A stretch of DNA of 28,124 nt from SIG588 sp045591985 (GTDB lineage: Bacteria; Bacillota; Clostridia; Oscillospirales; Acutalibacteraceae): NCBI GenBank assembly GCA_045591985.1, contig JAZNTV010000071.1:1-28124 (forward strand), in the 5' to 3' direction. The notes under the pieces were generated by a model. It ran no database searches. It worked only from the letters and a program-made list of their open reading frames with translations, and was not told the origin of the DNA. Every line of letters starts with the position of its first letter. Positions within the stretch are counted from its first letter, which is position 1. Shown piece after piece: positions 15,472 through 22,513 of the stretch. Made by a program: the position numbers and the translations under genes.

Positions 15472-15936
15472 CACCGATATTTTGAACATATATAAACCAT
15501 CATTTTTAAAAAACGCAAAATCCTTTGTACGGCATCGCCGAAACCCCAACGACCGATGCAAGTACAGTGACGGCAGATTGTCGGGCGAAACGGTACACAA
15601 CAGCACCCGACCTTGTTTTTGCGCCAAACAGCCTATCCCCCGCTTCACAACGGCAGTCGCGACCCCTTGCCGTCTGTACGGCTCGCTCACCCAAAGATCG
15701 GTATAAAACCATTCCTCTGCTACCTCCGCACTTTGAATAAACAAGGCATATCCGATCGGTTGCTCGGCTTTATCAAATGCGATCACAGAAAAACTGTCCG
15801 GCTGTGCCGCCGCTTGCTTTAGAATGTGACGCATACCGCGCATCGCGCGATCAGCAAGTGCTCCGTCCTCTGCGGCGATCGTTTGTATCACCTCATCACA
15901 CGGTTGTTTCAAAATCTCCAACATTATGTCCTTCAT
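15451..15936 (-). CDS. GNAT-family N-acetyltransferase
   Basis: 161 aa. The acetyl-CoA-binding motif A is visible as DLWVSEPYRRQGVATAVV (about residues 89-106), followed by the beta-5/alpha-4 segment VSPDNLPSLYLHRSLGF. Substrate unknown: the family includes aminoglycoside, protein N-terminal and small-metabolite acetyltransferases. Start ATG 15936 is chosen because AGGAAG lies 6 nt upstream; a longer frame to 15996 would run through the terminator. There is no promoter between the terminator at 15957-15990 and the start, so the gene seems to depend on read-through from the leader-peptide promoter at 16090-16118, which suggests attenuation control. Confidence 0.85.
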   Translation of the reverse strand: MKDIMLEILKQPCDEVIQTIAAEDGALADRAMRGMRHILKQAAAQPDSFSVIAFDKAEQPIGYALFIQSAEVAEEWFYTDLWVSEPYRRQGVATAVVKRGIGCLAQKQGRVLLCTVSPDNLPSLYLHRSLGFRRCRTKDFAFFKNDGLYMFKISVLPFFEE

Positions 15937-15956
15937 AACATTCTTCCTTTCCGAAT

Positions 15957-15990
15957 ATAAAAAGTCGCCGCTGACGGTATCAGCGACGAC
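15957..15990 (-). terminator. Terminator/attenuator between the leader ORF and the GNAT gene
   Basis: Eleven-bp stem with one G-U pair (15980-15990 with 15964-15974, loop TACCG) followed on the minus strand by TTTTTAT. Two leader segments could pair with its 3' arm instead: CGCTGA at 16040-16045, and GTCCGCCGC at 16012-16020 with one bulge. Mutually exclusive folds are therefore possible. Confidence 0.85.
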
Positions 15991-16004
15991 GAGCACCCGA
16001 AAAG

Positions 16005-16061
16005 TTATTGCGCGGCGGACAGCACGACCGTTAATTCCATCAGCGTAGTATACTTCACCAT
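16005..16061 (-). CDS. 18-aa leader peptide / small ORF
   Basis: Encodes MVKYTTLMELTVVLSAAQ and a TAA stop. It is preceded by AAAGGAGGTG, an almost full match to the 16S anti-Shine-Dalgarno, 6 nt before the ATG. A consensus promoter lies about 30 nt upstream of the start codon, and a strong terminator begins 14 nt after the stop. Such a compact unit in front of a GNAT gene is the layout of ribosome-mediated attenuators. The peptide is partly hydrophobic, too short for a typical type I toxin, and has no recognised family. Alternatively it is a free-standing micropeptide. That it is translated is inferred from the ribosome site, not shown. Confidence 0.65.
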   Translation of the reverse strand: MVKYTTLMELTVVLSAAQ

Positions 16062-16089
16062 ACTATCCACCTCCTTTGCCTTTTTCCAT

Positions 16090-16118
16090 AGTATAGCACC
16101 GATGTGCACCAATGTCAA
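16090..16118 (-). promoter_or_regulatory. Near-consensus promoter of the leader ORF
   Basis: TTGACA at 16113-16118, 17-nt spacer, TATACT at 16090-16095: among the best promoter matches in the window. It begins 5 nt after the stop of the preceding small gene. Confidence 0.85.
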
Positions 16119-16122
16119 TGGA

Positions 16123-16371
16123 TCATTCGCCCCATTCGGCACGAATACGCTCGTTTTCCGCAGCATACATAACGGGAATAACCTCCAAATCCGTTTCCGC
16201 TATGGAAATGGTGGCAATATCCGCTTTTTCACCACACTGCGGAAAATTTACAAGCCATGTTCCGTTAACGAAATCATCCAAACATATCCATCCGTGCATC
16301 CCCTTATGGACTCCACACTTGGCGTATTCCTCTTTTTCTACCGTCACGCGTACCGGATCCATTTCTTTCAT
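16123..16371 (-). CDS. Small immunity-like protein, DUF4926-like
   Basis: 82 aa, acidic. The core, VHKGMHGWICLDD, then a W-x-V-x-F strand (TWLVNFPQCGE) and a closing AETDLEVI, resembles the small SH3-like barrel of DUF4926-type proteins, which I recall as neighbours of DUF6883 proteins. ATG 16371 is one base past the stop of the upstream gene (TGATATG) and GGAGG lies 9 nt upstream, inside that gene, so the two are translationally coupled. A longer in-frame start at 16440 has no ribosome site and would overlap. The role as an immunity or antitoxin partner is inferred from order and size, not from a catalytic signature. Confidence 0.6.
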   Translation of the reverse strand: MKEMDPVRVTVEKEEYAKCGVHKGMHGWICLDDFVNGTWLVNFPQCGEKADIATISIAETDLEVIPVMYAAENERIRAEWGE

Positions 16372-16372
16372 A

Positions 16373-16924
16373 TCACTTACCTCCATATGGTGTAACCAGT
16401 CGGATTTTACCCTCCGGATAAACCATCCATCCGGTAACAAAACTTACGGTCCCTGAGCCATCTTTTCGCGGAATTTCAACACGAATATTAATGCGTTGTC
16501 CTTGAGCGTTGAGAAGTCCCAACTCATACTCCCCTTGCACATATTTCTCTTGCCCTTGTCTCCCTATCTCCGCTTGCATCCATGCGGCATCCACCACCGT
16601 ATATCCCCAACTTTCAAACATTTTTTCTTTGTTATGAGTATACGTATGTGACGAATTGAAAAGATATGGATCAAACTTGCTGTAGTCCGCCACGGATACA
16701 GCCTCTCTTTTCACAGTTTCATACGGTACGTTTTCTGTTATACAATGGCAAAAGAAATGTTGCGGCAATTTAGGTTTCTTATCATCCAAAAACCAGCAAT
16801 TATCCAGTTTTAAACAAGTTTCGCAGTGGCTCTTCCCATATTGCCGATGCACCCACTGTACCCACTCGGTATTGGACAACCCCAACGCTCCGCGAAATGT
16901 CGATTGAAACGCTTTTTCTTGCAC
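16373..16924 (-). CDS. SOS-controlled toxin-like protein (Cys/His cluster plus DUF6883-like domain)
   Basis: 183 aa from a GTG at 16924 that has AAGGGAGGG about 5 nt upstream. ATGs at 16969 and 16954 are rejected because they lie in the -10 box and in the LexA box. Residues about 20-65 carry H-C-x2-C, then C, CWF, KP and an H-x3-C-H-C end, a zinc-cluster pattern I associate with phage head-morphogenesis (MuF-type) C termini. Residues about 80-183 resemble DUF6883: SSHTYTHNKEKMFESWGYT, then EIPRKDGSG, TGWMVYP and a final IRLVTPY. There is no signal peptide or membrane segment. The small gene directly downstream is immunity-like. The function is unknown; the toxin reading is inferred from domain, pairing and SOS control. 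Confidence 0.65.
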   Translation of the reverse strand: MQEKAFQSTFRGALGLSNTEWVQWVHRQYGKSHCETCLKLDNCWFLDDKKPKLPQHFFCHCITENVPYETVKREAVSVADYSKFDPYLFNSSHTYTHNKEKMFESWGYTVVDAAWMQAEIGRQGQEKYVQGEYELGLLNAQGQRINIRVEIPRKDGSGTVSFVTGWMVYPEGKIRLVTPYGGK

Positions 16925-16947
16925 TATAACCCTCCCTTTCTCCGGTA

Positions 16948-16961
16948 AGAACATATGTTCT
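16948..16961. promoter_or_regulatory. LexA (SOS) operator
   Basis: Perfect 14-bp palindrome AGAACATATGTTCT. Its core GAACATATGTTC is the ideal Gram-positive LexA/DinR (Cheo) box, GAAC-N4-GTTC. It covers the expected transcription start of the promoter at 16968-16996, where bound LexA would block transcription. Confidence 0.85.
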
Positions 16962-16967
16962 ATTTTC

Positions 16968-16996
16968 ATTCTATACTATTTTCCGGGATTTGTCAA
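16968..16996 (-). promoter_or_regulatory. Promoter of the LexA-controlled gene pair
   Basis: TTGACA at 16991-16996, 17-nt spacer, TAGAAT at 16968-16973. Its -10 box overlaps the ATG at 16969, which excludes that ATG as a start codon for this transcript. Confidence 0.8.
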
Positions 16997-17014
16997 GTGC
17001 TGCTCTTGATTTTA

Positions 17015-17045
17015 CAAAAAACGACCCTTCACGGAGTCGTTTTTC
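17015..17045 (-). terminator. Terminator after dnaJ
   Basis: Stem at 17021-17027 with 17034-17040 (a G-U pair on the minus strand), followed by TTTTTTG. T-runs on both sides allow weak bidirectional action. Confidence 0.8.
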
Positions 17046-17049
17046 TCAT

Positions 17050-18198
17050 TCATTCCCCGCCGAACGCCTTCTTCAATTTATCGAAAAAGGATTGGCGTTT
17101 TTGATAATTCTTTTCGCTCGTCGCGTCCTCGAACGCGCGGAGCGCTTTTTTCTGCTCACCATTCAGGTTTTTCGGAATCTCCACCGTAAGCTTCACGAGC
17201 AGATCGCCTGCGCCGCGCCCTTGCAGATGCGGAAAGCCTTTTCCGCGCAAACGCAGGATCTCGCCCGGTTGAGTCCCCTCTTTGATGGTTTGGTTCACCT
17301 TACCGTCGAGAGTGGGAATGTCAATTTCCGCGCCGAGTGTCATTTGCGCAAAGGTCAGCGGCAGTTCACACACGATATCGTAGCCGCGACGTTCAAATAC
17401 GGGGTGCGGCCGCACCGAGACCTGCACCTGAAGATCCCCCGCCGGGCCGCCGTTCGTGCCGGCATTGCCCTTGCCGCGAATGGAGATGACCTGACCTTCG
17501 TCGATACCGGCGGGTATGTTGATGCCGACCGTGCGGCGGGCCGTGGTCTGTCCGCTGCCGCGGCAGGTCTTACACGGGGTCTCGATGATCTTTCCGCGTC
17601 CGCGACACCGCGAACAGGTAGTCTGGGTCTGCATCGCACCGAACGGTGTCTGTTGCACACGGCGTTCCTGCCCCGTACCGTTACACTGCGGGCAAGTCTT
17701 CACACCGGCGGCCGACTCCGCGCCGCTGCCGTTACAGGCGGCACACCGTTCCACCGCATTCACTTCTACCTGCTTTTTGCAACCGCGCGCCGCTTCCTCG
17801 AAGGAGATGAACACCGACGCCGCAATATCACTGCCGCGTCGCGGCGCATTCGGGTTGGAACGACGTCCGCCGCCGCCACCGAAGAACGAGGAGAAGATAT
17901 CCCCGATGTCACCGAAATCGACATCGAAACCACCACCGCCCCAGCCGCCGCCACCGGCGCCGAAGTTCGGGTCTACTCCCGCATGCCCGTATTGATCGTA
18001 CCGCGCACGCTTTTCCGAATCGGACAGCACTTCATAGGCCTCGTTCGCCTCTTTGAAACGTGCTTCCGCCGCCGTATCGCCGGGATGCAGATCGGGGTGG
18101 TTTTCCTTCGCCACACGGCGATAGGCCTTCTTGATTTCATCGTCGGACGCACCTTTTTGCACGCCGAGCACTTCATAAAAATCGCGTTTATCCGCCAT
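17050..18198 (-). CDS. dnaJ: Chaperone protein DnaJ
   Basis: 382 aa co-chaperone that stimulates DnaK ATPase and presents unfolded proteins, in the cytoplasm. The J domain (about 5-70) has the H34-P-D36 motif. A Gly/Phe-rich segment with many GGGG runs follows. The zinc domain has four repeats (CAACNGSG, CPQCNGTG, CSRCRGRG, CKTCRGSG), and the C-terminal substrate domain has AQMTLGAEIDIPTLDG. This is full family length. ATG 18198 has AGGGGG 9 nt upstream. It is the last gene of the hrcA-grpE-dnaK-dnaJ cluster, separated from dnaK by a GC-rich hairpin and followed by a terminator. Confidence 0.97.
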   Translation of the reverse strand: MADKRDFYEVLGVQKGASDDEIKKAYRRVAKENHPDLHPGDTAAEARFKEANEAYEVLSDSEKRARYDQYGHAGVDPNFGAGGGGWGGGGFDVDFGDIGDIFSSFFGGGGGRRSNPNAPRRGSDIAASVFISFEEAARGCKKQVEVNAVERCAACNGSGAESAAGVKTCPQCNGTGQERRVQQTPFGAMQTQTTCSRCRGRGKIIETPCKTCRGSGQTTARRTVGINIPAGIDEGQVISIRGKGNAGTNGGPAGDLQVQVSVRPHPVFERRGYDIVCELPLTFAQMTLGAEIDIPTLDGKVNQTIKEGTQPGEILRLRGKGFPHLQGRGAGDLLVKLTVEIPKNLNGEQKKALRAFEDATSEKNYQKRQSFFDKLKKAFGGE

Positions 18199-18214
18199 TA
18201 CTCAATAACCCCCT

Positions 18215-18242
18215 GTCGGGGCGACACGCATGCCGCCCCGAC
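18215..18242. repeat. GC-rich hairpin between dnaK and dnaJ
   Basis: Perfect 9-bp inverted repeat (18215-18223 with 18234-18242, 10-nt loop) without a T-run, just upstream of the dnaJ ribosome site. Possible roles are an mRNA processing or stability element or partial attenuation of dnaJ; it lacks the GTAG of the REPs elsewhere in the window. Confidence 0.6.
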
Positions 18243-18253
18243 CGTGTTCATTC

Positions 18254-20059
18254 TTATTTTACGTCGCCGTCGTAGAAGCCGTCCTCATTCGGGGCGGAAC
18301 CGTCGGCAGGAGCACCGTCCTGCGGCGCATTCGCCTGATACACCTTCGCGGAGACCGCATAGAACGCCTGCATCAATTCTTCCTGGCGCGCCTTGATATC
18401 GTCGTAGTTGTCGCCCTTCAGCGCTTCCTTCACCGCGGCAATCTTGCTTTCGAGATCCGCTTTATCGGCGGCATCCAGTTTCTCGCCCAACTCGGTGATG
18501 GCCTGCTCACACTGATACACCGCCTGATCGGCTGCATTACGGGTCTCCACATTTTCGCGGTTCTTCTTGTCTTCCGCCGCATACTGTTCGGCTTCCGCCA
18601 CCGCGCGTTCCACGTCTTCCTTCGACATATTGGTGTTCGACGTGATGGTGATATGCTGTTCGCGACCCGTGCCCTTATCCACTGCGCTGACATTCACGAT
18701 GCCGTTCGCATCGATATCAAAGGTCACTTCGATCTGCGGAACACCGCGACGGGCGGGAGCGATACCGTCCAGATGGAACATACCGAGGGTCTTGTTATCC
18801 TTCGCAAATTCGCGTTCGCCCTGCAACACGTGGATCTCAACCGACGGCTGATTGTCCGCCGCCGTGGAAAAGATCTGGCTCTTCTTGGTGGGGATGGTGG
18901 TGTTACGCTCGATAACGCGGGTCATAACGCCGCCCATCGTCTCGACACCCAACGACAACGGGGTGACGTCGAGCAACAGAAGGCCCTTCACTTCGCCGCC
19001 GAGCACGCCACCCTGCAGCGCCGCACCCATGGCCACGCACTCATCGGGGTTAATGCCTTTGAACGGCTCTTTCCCCATAAAGTTCTTCACCGCTTCCTGC
19101 ACAGCAGGGATACGGGTGGAACCGCCGACAAGCAACACCTTGTCGATCTGCGACGCGGCAAGACCGCTGTCGGAGAGCGCCTGTTTTACAGGATTCATCG
19201 TCTTCTGCACAAGGTCCGCCGTGATCTCATTGAACTTCGCACGGGAAAGGGTCATATCCAGATGCTTCGGGCCGGTCGCATCGGCCGTAATGAACGGCAG
19301 ATTGATGCTCGCGGTAGCAGAACCGGAAAGTTCGATCTTCGCCTTTTCCGCCGCTTCGCGCAGACGCTGGACCGCCATCTTGTCGGCCGAGAGATCCACA
19401 CCGTTTTCGGACTTGAATTCCGCGACCATCCAATCCACGATCTTCTGATCGAAGTCATCGCCGCCGAGGCAGTTGTTACCCGCCGTTGCGAGCACTTCCT
19501 GAACGCCGTCGCCCATCTCGATGATGGAGACGTCGAACGTGCCGCCGCCAAGGTCATACACCATGATCTTCTGATCGTTTTCCTTGTCGATGCCGTATGC
19601 CAACGCCGCGGCGGTCGGCTCGTTGATAATACGCTTCACTTCGAGTCCTGCGATCTTACCCGCATCTTTGGTCGCCTGACGCTGAGCGTCGGTGAAATAG
19701 GCGGGCACCGTGATGACCGCTTCGGTCACCTTGTCGCCGAGATACGCCTCGGCATCCTGCTTCAGCTTTGCAAGGATCATTGCCGAGATCTCCTGCGGGG
19801 TGTATGCCTTATCGTCGACGCTTACCTTGCGAGCCGAACCCATATCACGCTTGATGGATGCAATGGTACGATCGGGGTTGGAGACCGCCTGCTGTTTCGC
19901 CACACGACCCACCACACGTTCGCCGTCCTTTTTGAACGCCACGACCGACGGCGTGGTACGAGCGCCTTCCGCATTGGGGATAACGACCGCTTCGCCGCCT
20001 TCGATAACCGCCACACACGAGTTGGTAGTACCCAAGTCAATACCGATAATTTTTGCCAT
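18254..20059 (-). CDS. dnaK: Chaperone protein DnaK (Hsp70)
   Basis: 601 aa ATP-dependent chaperone. The ATPase domain (about 1-360) starts IGIDLGTTNSCVAV, with VYDLGGGTFDVS and a VLLVGGSTRIPAV motif. The interdomain linker is LLLLDVTPLSLG, followed by the substrate-binding domain and helical lid, ending in EDGFYDGDVK. Length and start (ATG 20059, AGGAGG upstream) are normal for Firmicutes. It lies between grpE and dnaJ. Confidence 0.98.
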   Translation of the reverse strand: MAKIIGIDLGTTNSCVAVIEGGEAVVIPNAEGARTTPSVVAFKKDGERVVGRVAKQQAVSNPDRTIASIKRDMGSARKVSVDDKAYTPQEISAMILAKLKQDAEAYLGDKVTEAVITVPAYFTDAQRQATKDAGKIAGLEVKRIINEPTAAALAYGIDKENDQKIMVYDLGGGTFDVSIIEMGDGVQEVLATAGNNCLGGDDFDQKIVDWMVAEFKSENGVDLSADKMAVQRLREAAEKAKIELSGSATASINLPFITADATGPKHLDMTLSRAKFNEITADLVQKTMNPVKQALSDSGLAASQIDKVLLVGGSTRIPAVQEAVKNFMGKEPFKGINPDECVAMGAALQGGVLGGEVKGLLLLDVTPLSLGVETMGGVMTRVIERNTTIPTKKSQIFSTAADNQPSVEIHVLQGEREFAKDNKTLGMFHLDGIAPARRGVPQIEVTFDIDANGIVNVSAVDKGTGREQHITITSNTNMSKEDVERAVAEAEQYAAEDKKNRENVETRNAADQAVYQCEQAITELGEKLDAADKADLESKIAAVKEALKGDNYDDIKARQEELMQAFYAVSAKVYQANAPQDGAPADGSAPNEDGFYDGDVK

Positions 20060-20092
20060 GATTCATTTCCTCCTAAATACTGTTAAGTTATA

Positions 20093-20638
20093 TCAGTTCG
20101 CCACTTTGACCATCGCGGGACGCAACACGCGATCCCCCAGACGGTAACCCTTTTGGAACACCTGCGTAACCGTTTCGGTTTCGACATCTTCGGCGTCTTC
20201 CCGCATAACCGCGTTATGCAGTTCGGGATCAAAGGGGGCGTCTTCTGCTTCGATTTCGGCAAGGCCCATATCCGAAAGGGTCTTTTCCAGCTGGCGAATG
20301 ATCATGTCCATACCGGTCTTGTAATCTTCGCCTGCGGGAGCGGTTGCCGCCCGCTCGAGGTTGTCCAGCACAGGAAGCAGAGATTTCAGCAACTCGCCTT
20401 TGGTAAACAGGCCGATCTGCTCTTTTTCCTGTTCGGTGCGCCGTTTGTAGTTGGAATATTCCGCCAGCATGCGCTTATAGGCGTCTTCCTGCGCCTCCAA
20501 CTTTTCCTGCGCCTCTTTCAGTTCGACCGAAAGAGCGGCAGCGGATTTTTTCTTTTTGGGCTTTTCCTCCGCTTGGGGAGTCGCCTCAGTTGCCGCTTCT
20601 TCGGCGGCGGTTTCGGTTGTCTTTACTTCCTCATCCAT
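20093..20638 (-). CDS. grpE: GrpE nucleotide exchange factor
   Basis: 181 aa. An acidic, low-complexity N terminus (about 1-35) is followed by a long helix (about 36-95; YKRMLAEYSNYKRRTEQEKE) and the C-terminal beta domain with a typical GYRLGDRVLRPAMVKVAN end. It releases ADP from DnaK. The ATG at 20638 has GGAGGAAG upstream, 17 nt after the hrcA stop. Confidence 0.96.
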   Translation of the reverse strand: MDEEVKTTETAAEEAATEATPQAEEKPKKKKSAAALSVELKEAQEKLEAQEDAYKRMLAEYSNYKRRTEQEKEQIGLFTKGELLKSLLPVLDNLERAATAPAGEDYKTGMDMIIRQLEKTLSDMGLAEIEAEDAPFDPELHNAVMREDAEDVETETVTQVFQKGYRLGDRVLRPAMVKVAN

Positions 20639-20655
20639 GTCTATACTTCCTCCGT

Positions 20656-21690
20656 TTATTGTGCAAGCCGTCCGAGCAAACGGCTGAGTGCACTTGCAAG
20701 ATACTCCATACGCGGAATGGTAACCGCGTAGTTCATGCGTTGCGGACCGATGACCGCAAGCGCCCCTTCTCCGCCGTTGCCGCCGCGATAATGTGCCGTA
20801 ATCACACCGGAACCGTCGAGTTCGGGGTGCACACTTTCGCTGCCGAGCAACACCTGCACGCCGTTGGCGGACGGCGTAAGCATGGCGGTCAATAACTCAC
20901 TGTGCGACAAGAATCCGAGCAACCGCAACGCACGCTCGGCACTGTAATCGGGATATTGCAATAAGTTAAGTTGTCCTTTCAAGGTGACCTCGGTTGCCGT
21001 GGCTTCGCTTGCCAACTCGAGCAACGCCGTTAAGATCGGCATGCGACAGAGCCCTTCTTCGCCAAACGAGAGCACCATGCCCTGTACCGCCGGCAGTGTG
21101 ATATCCGACAACGGGCGACCGCCGAAACACGTTTCCAACTCCGCCGCCGTTTCGTGCAGCGCCGCCGCCGAGACCGGACGATCGAAACTGCACATACGAC
21201 TGCGTATCACGCCCGAGGCGGTCATTAAGACCACCGCCGCCATACGCGGGGAAATGTACATCACTTCCAAGCGACGCACCGTGGCCCCTTGTTCACTGGG
21301 CGCGGTGGAAACGGCGGCACAACCGGTCATCGCTGCCAGCATATCCGCCGACACCCGCACCAAACGGTCGGGATCGCTCCCCGCCGAAAGAAGCACACGG
21401 TCGATCTCTCTCTTTTGCTCAAGCGAGAGCGGTCGGTGCGGCATCAGACGGTCGATATACAGCCGAAAAGCCGGCGCGGTCGGTACACGCCCCGCTGAGG
21501 TGTGCGGCTGTGTGAGCAGCCCCGCTGCCGACAGTTCCGCCATCTCGTTGCGAACCGTCGCGGAGGACACGGCGTTGCCCAATGCATCGGCCAGCAACTT
21601 GGAACCGACCGGCTCACCCGTCGCAACGTACAGATCGATCATCGCCGCGAGAATGCGTTGTTTGCGCTCGCTGATGGTAGTCGTCTCCAT
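20656..21690 (-). CDS. hrcA: Heat-inducible transcription repressor HrcA
   Basis: 344 aa. The N-terminal winged helix includes GSKLLADALGNAVSSATVRNEMAELSAAGLL (quoted in part: GSKLLAD, SSATVRNEMAELSAAGLL), and the end is PRMEYLASALSRLLGRL. It binds CIRCE and represses the dnaK cluster; GroE normally helps it fold. Start ATG 21690 has AAAGGAGG upstream. A perfect CIRCE lies 25 nt before the start, so the gene is autoregulated. Confidence 0.96.
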   Translation of the reverse strand: METTTISERKQRILAAMIDLYVATGEPVGSKLLADALGNAVSSATVRNEMAELSAAGLLTQPHTSAGRVPTAPAFRLYIDRLMPHRPLSLEQKREIDRVLLSAGSDPDRLVRVSADMLAAMTGCAAVSTAPSEQGATVRRLEVMYISPRMAAVVLMTASGVIRSRMCSFDRPVSAAALHETAAELETCFGGRPLSDITLPAVQGMVLSFGEEGLCRMPILTALLELASEATATEVTLKGQLNLLQYPDYSAERALRLLGFLSHSELLTAMLTPSANGVQVLLGSESVHPELDGSGVITAHYRGGNGGEGALAVIGPQRMNYAVTIPRMEYLASALSRLLGRLAQ

Positions 21691-21714
21691 AGCCGCCCCC
21701 CTCCTTTTCTCGTT

Positions 21715-21741
21715 TTAGCACTCTCGTGTCAAGAGTGCTAA
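21715..21741. promoter_or_regulatory. CIRCE operator (HrcA binding site)
   Basis: TTAGCACTC, nine bases, GAGTGCTAA: a perfect match to the consensus, placed between the promoter and hrcA. Confidence 0.97.
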
Positions 21742-21750
21742 TCCTTCTAT

Positions 21751-21779
21751 AATTTACCACCACCGACTCATAATGTCAA
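21751..21779 (-). promoter_or_regulatory. Promoter of the hrcA-grpE-dnaK-dnaJ cluster
   Basis: TTGACA at 21774-21779, 17-nt spacer, TAAATT at 21751-21756, with CIRCE starting 10 nt downstream of the -10 box. Confidence 0.8.
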
Positions 21780-21908
21780 GAGGTTTTTATGAATGATTTG
21801 TAACGAATTGATCGAAAAAATGGAAACAACCTCCGTTCATAATATCACGCGGGCGGTCTATCCTATTATTGGCAGTTACACGTTAATCAATCAAAAAGGA
21901 GACAAATT

Positions 21909-22151
21909 ATGGAACGCAAACCGAAAAAGACCATCCGCATCCACCCCGCACCGCCCACCGCACTGACCCAGGAAATCCCCACACCCGATATCGTGCACAC
22001 CTTCGACGTGCCGCCTCGTGCGCTCGAAAACAGTGAGGCCTATATCCAACCGGACGAAGGACACGGCGCCATCACCTCAGACGTTCTCGGCAGCTACACC
22101 GGCACACCTGCCGACGGCGGGGTCCCTGAGCAAGACGCAGACGACCTGTGA
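21909..22151 (+). CDS. Small hypothetical protein with a GSYTG...QDADDL C-terminal motif
   Basis: 80 aa, no signal peptide or membrane helix. It has a basic, proline-rich N terminus (KPKKTIRIHPAPP) and an acidic C terminus. The end (LGSYTGTPADG, then PEQDADDL) matches a tail I have seen in small proteins of Oscillospiraceae, but I know no function. The ribosome site AAAGGAG lies 8 nt before the ATG, so translation is credible. It stands alone between the heat-shock cluster (divergent) and glgP. I found no convincing promoter. A hairpin with a short T-run follows at 22207-22239. Confidence 0.7.
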   Translation: MERKPKKTIRIHPAPPTALTQEIPTPDIVHTFDVPPRALENSEAYIQPDEGHGAITSDVLGSYTGTPADGGVPEQDADDL

Positions 22152-22206
22152 CGTTTTAAGCAAACCGTCCCACGGTGGATCTGACGTATCGGTGTTGCTG
22201 TGGCCC

Positions 22207-22239
22207 CCGGTCTCCTCGTCTAAAGGGGACCGGCCTTTT
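22207..22239 (+). terminator. Probable terminator after the 80-aa gene
   Basis: Nine-bp stem with one G-U pair (22207-22215 with 22225-22233) followed by CCTTTT. The T-run is short, so termination may be partial. Confidence 0.5.
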
Positions 22240-22512
22240 CGAGGCGCGCGGACACGGTTTCAATTTGGCTTGTTGCAACAACTGCATCGTGTCCCCGAGA
22301 CCGTGCGTTTACAAGCAAGGAGAAAATGACCGGGGGACTTCTATGACCGCGCACTCACAGTGGTTTCCCTCTCCCTTGAGCAAAAGAGACACCGTGCCGC
22401 CGACTCGCGCATTACACCGTAAAACCCATGCATTTTGTAGCAGGTTGCACAAATACTACGAAGAAAACCCACCTATTTCCACCGCCGCCCTTGTAATTTC
22501 AGCCAAATATTG
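22240..22512 (+). other. Stretch without a credible gene; contains competing hairpins
   Basis: Together with its flanks this makes 434 nt between the 80-aa gene and glgP. A hairpin at 22250-22256/22288-22294 (7 bp) competes for the same bases with one at 22253-22261/22297-22305 (9 bp with one G-U). A frame open from 22175 joins glgP, but it has no ribosome site and un-protein-like content. I see no tRNA, known riboswitch, SRP, 6S, RNase P or tmRNA signature. The glgP promoter lies downstream, so this is not its leader. Confidence 0.4.
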
Positions 22513-22513
22513 C

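Noticed and set aside
16005..16061. The 18-aa ORF as a TxpA/holin-like type I toxin
   Set aside because: It is too short, lacks a full membrane helix and a basic tail, and I see no convergent antisense RNA promoter.
18215..18242. dnaK-dnaJ hairpin as another REP of the RAYT type
   Set aside because: Its stem differs from the pair in the RAYT gene and it lacks the GTAG tetranucleotide.
18230..20086. Plus-strand open frame of 618 codons opposite dnaK
   Set aside because: A known artefact of dnaK codon structure (a long antisense frame); no independent evidence.
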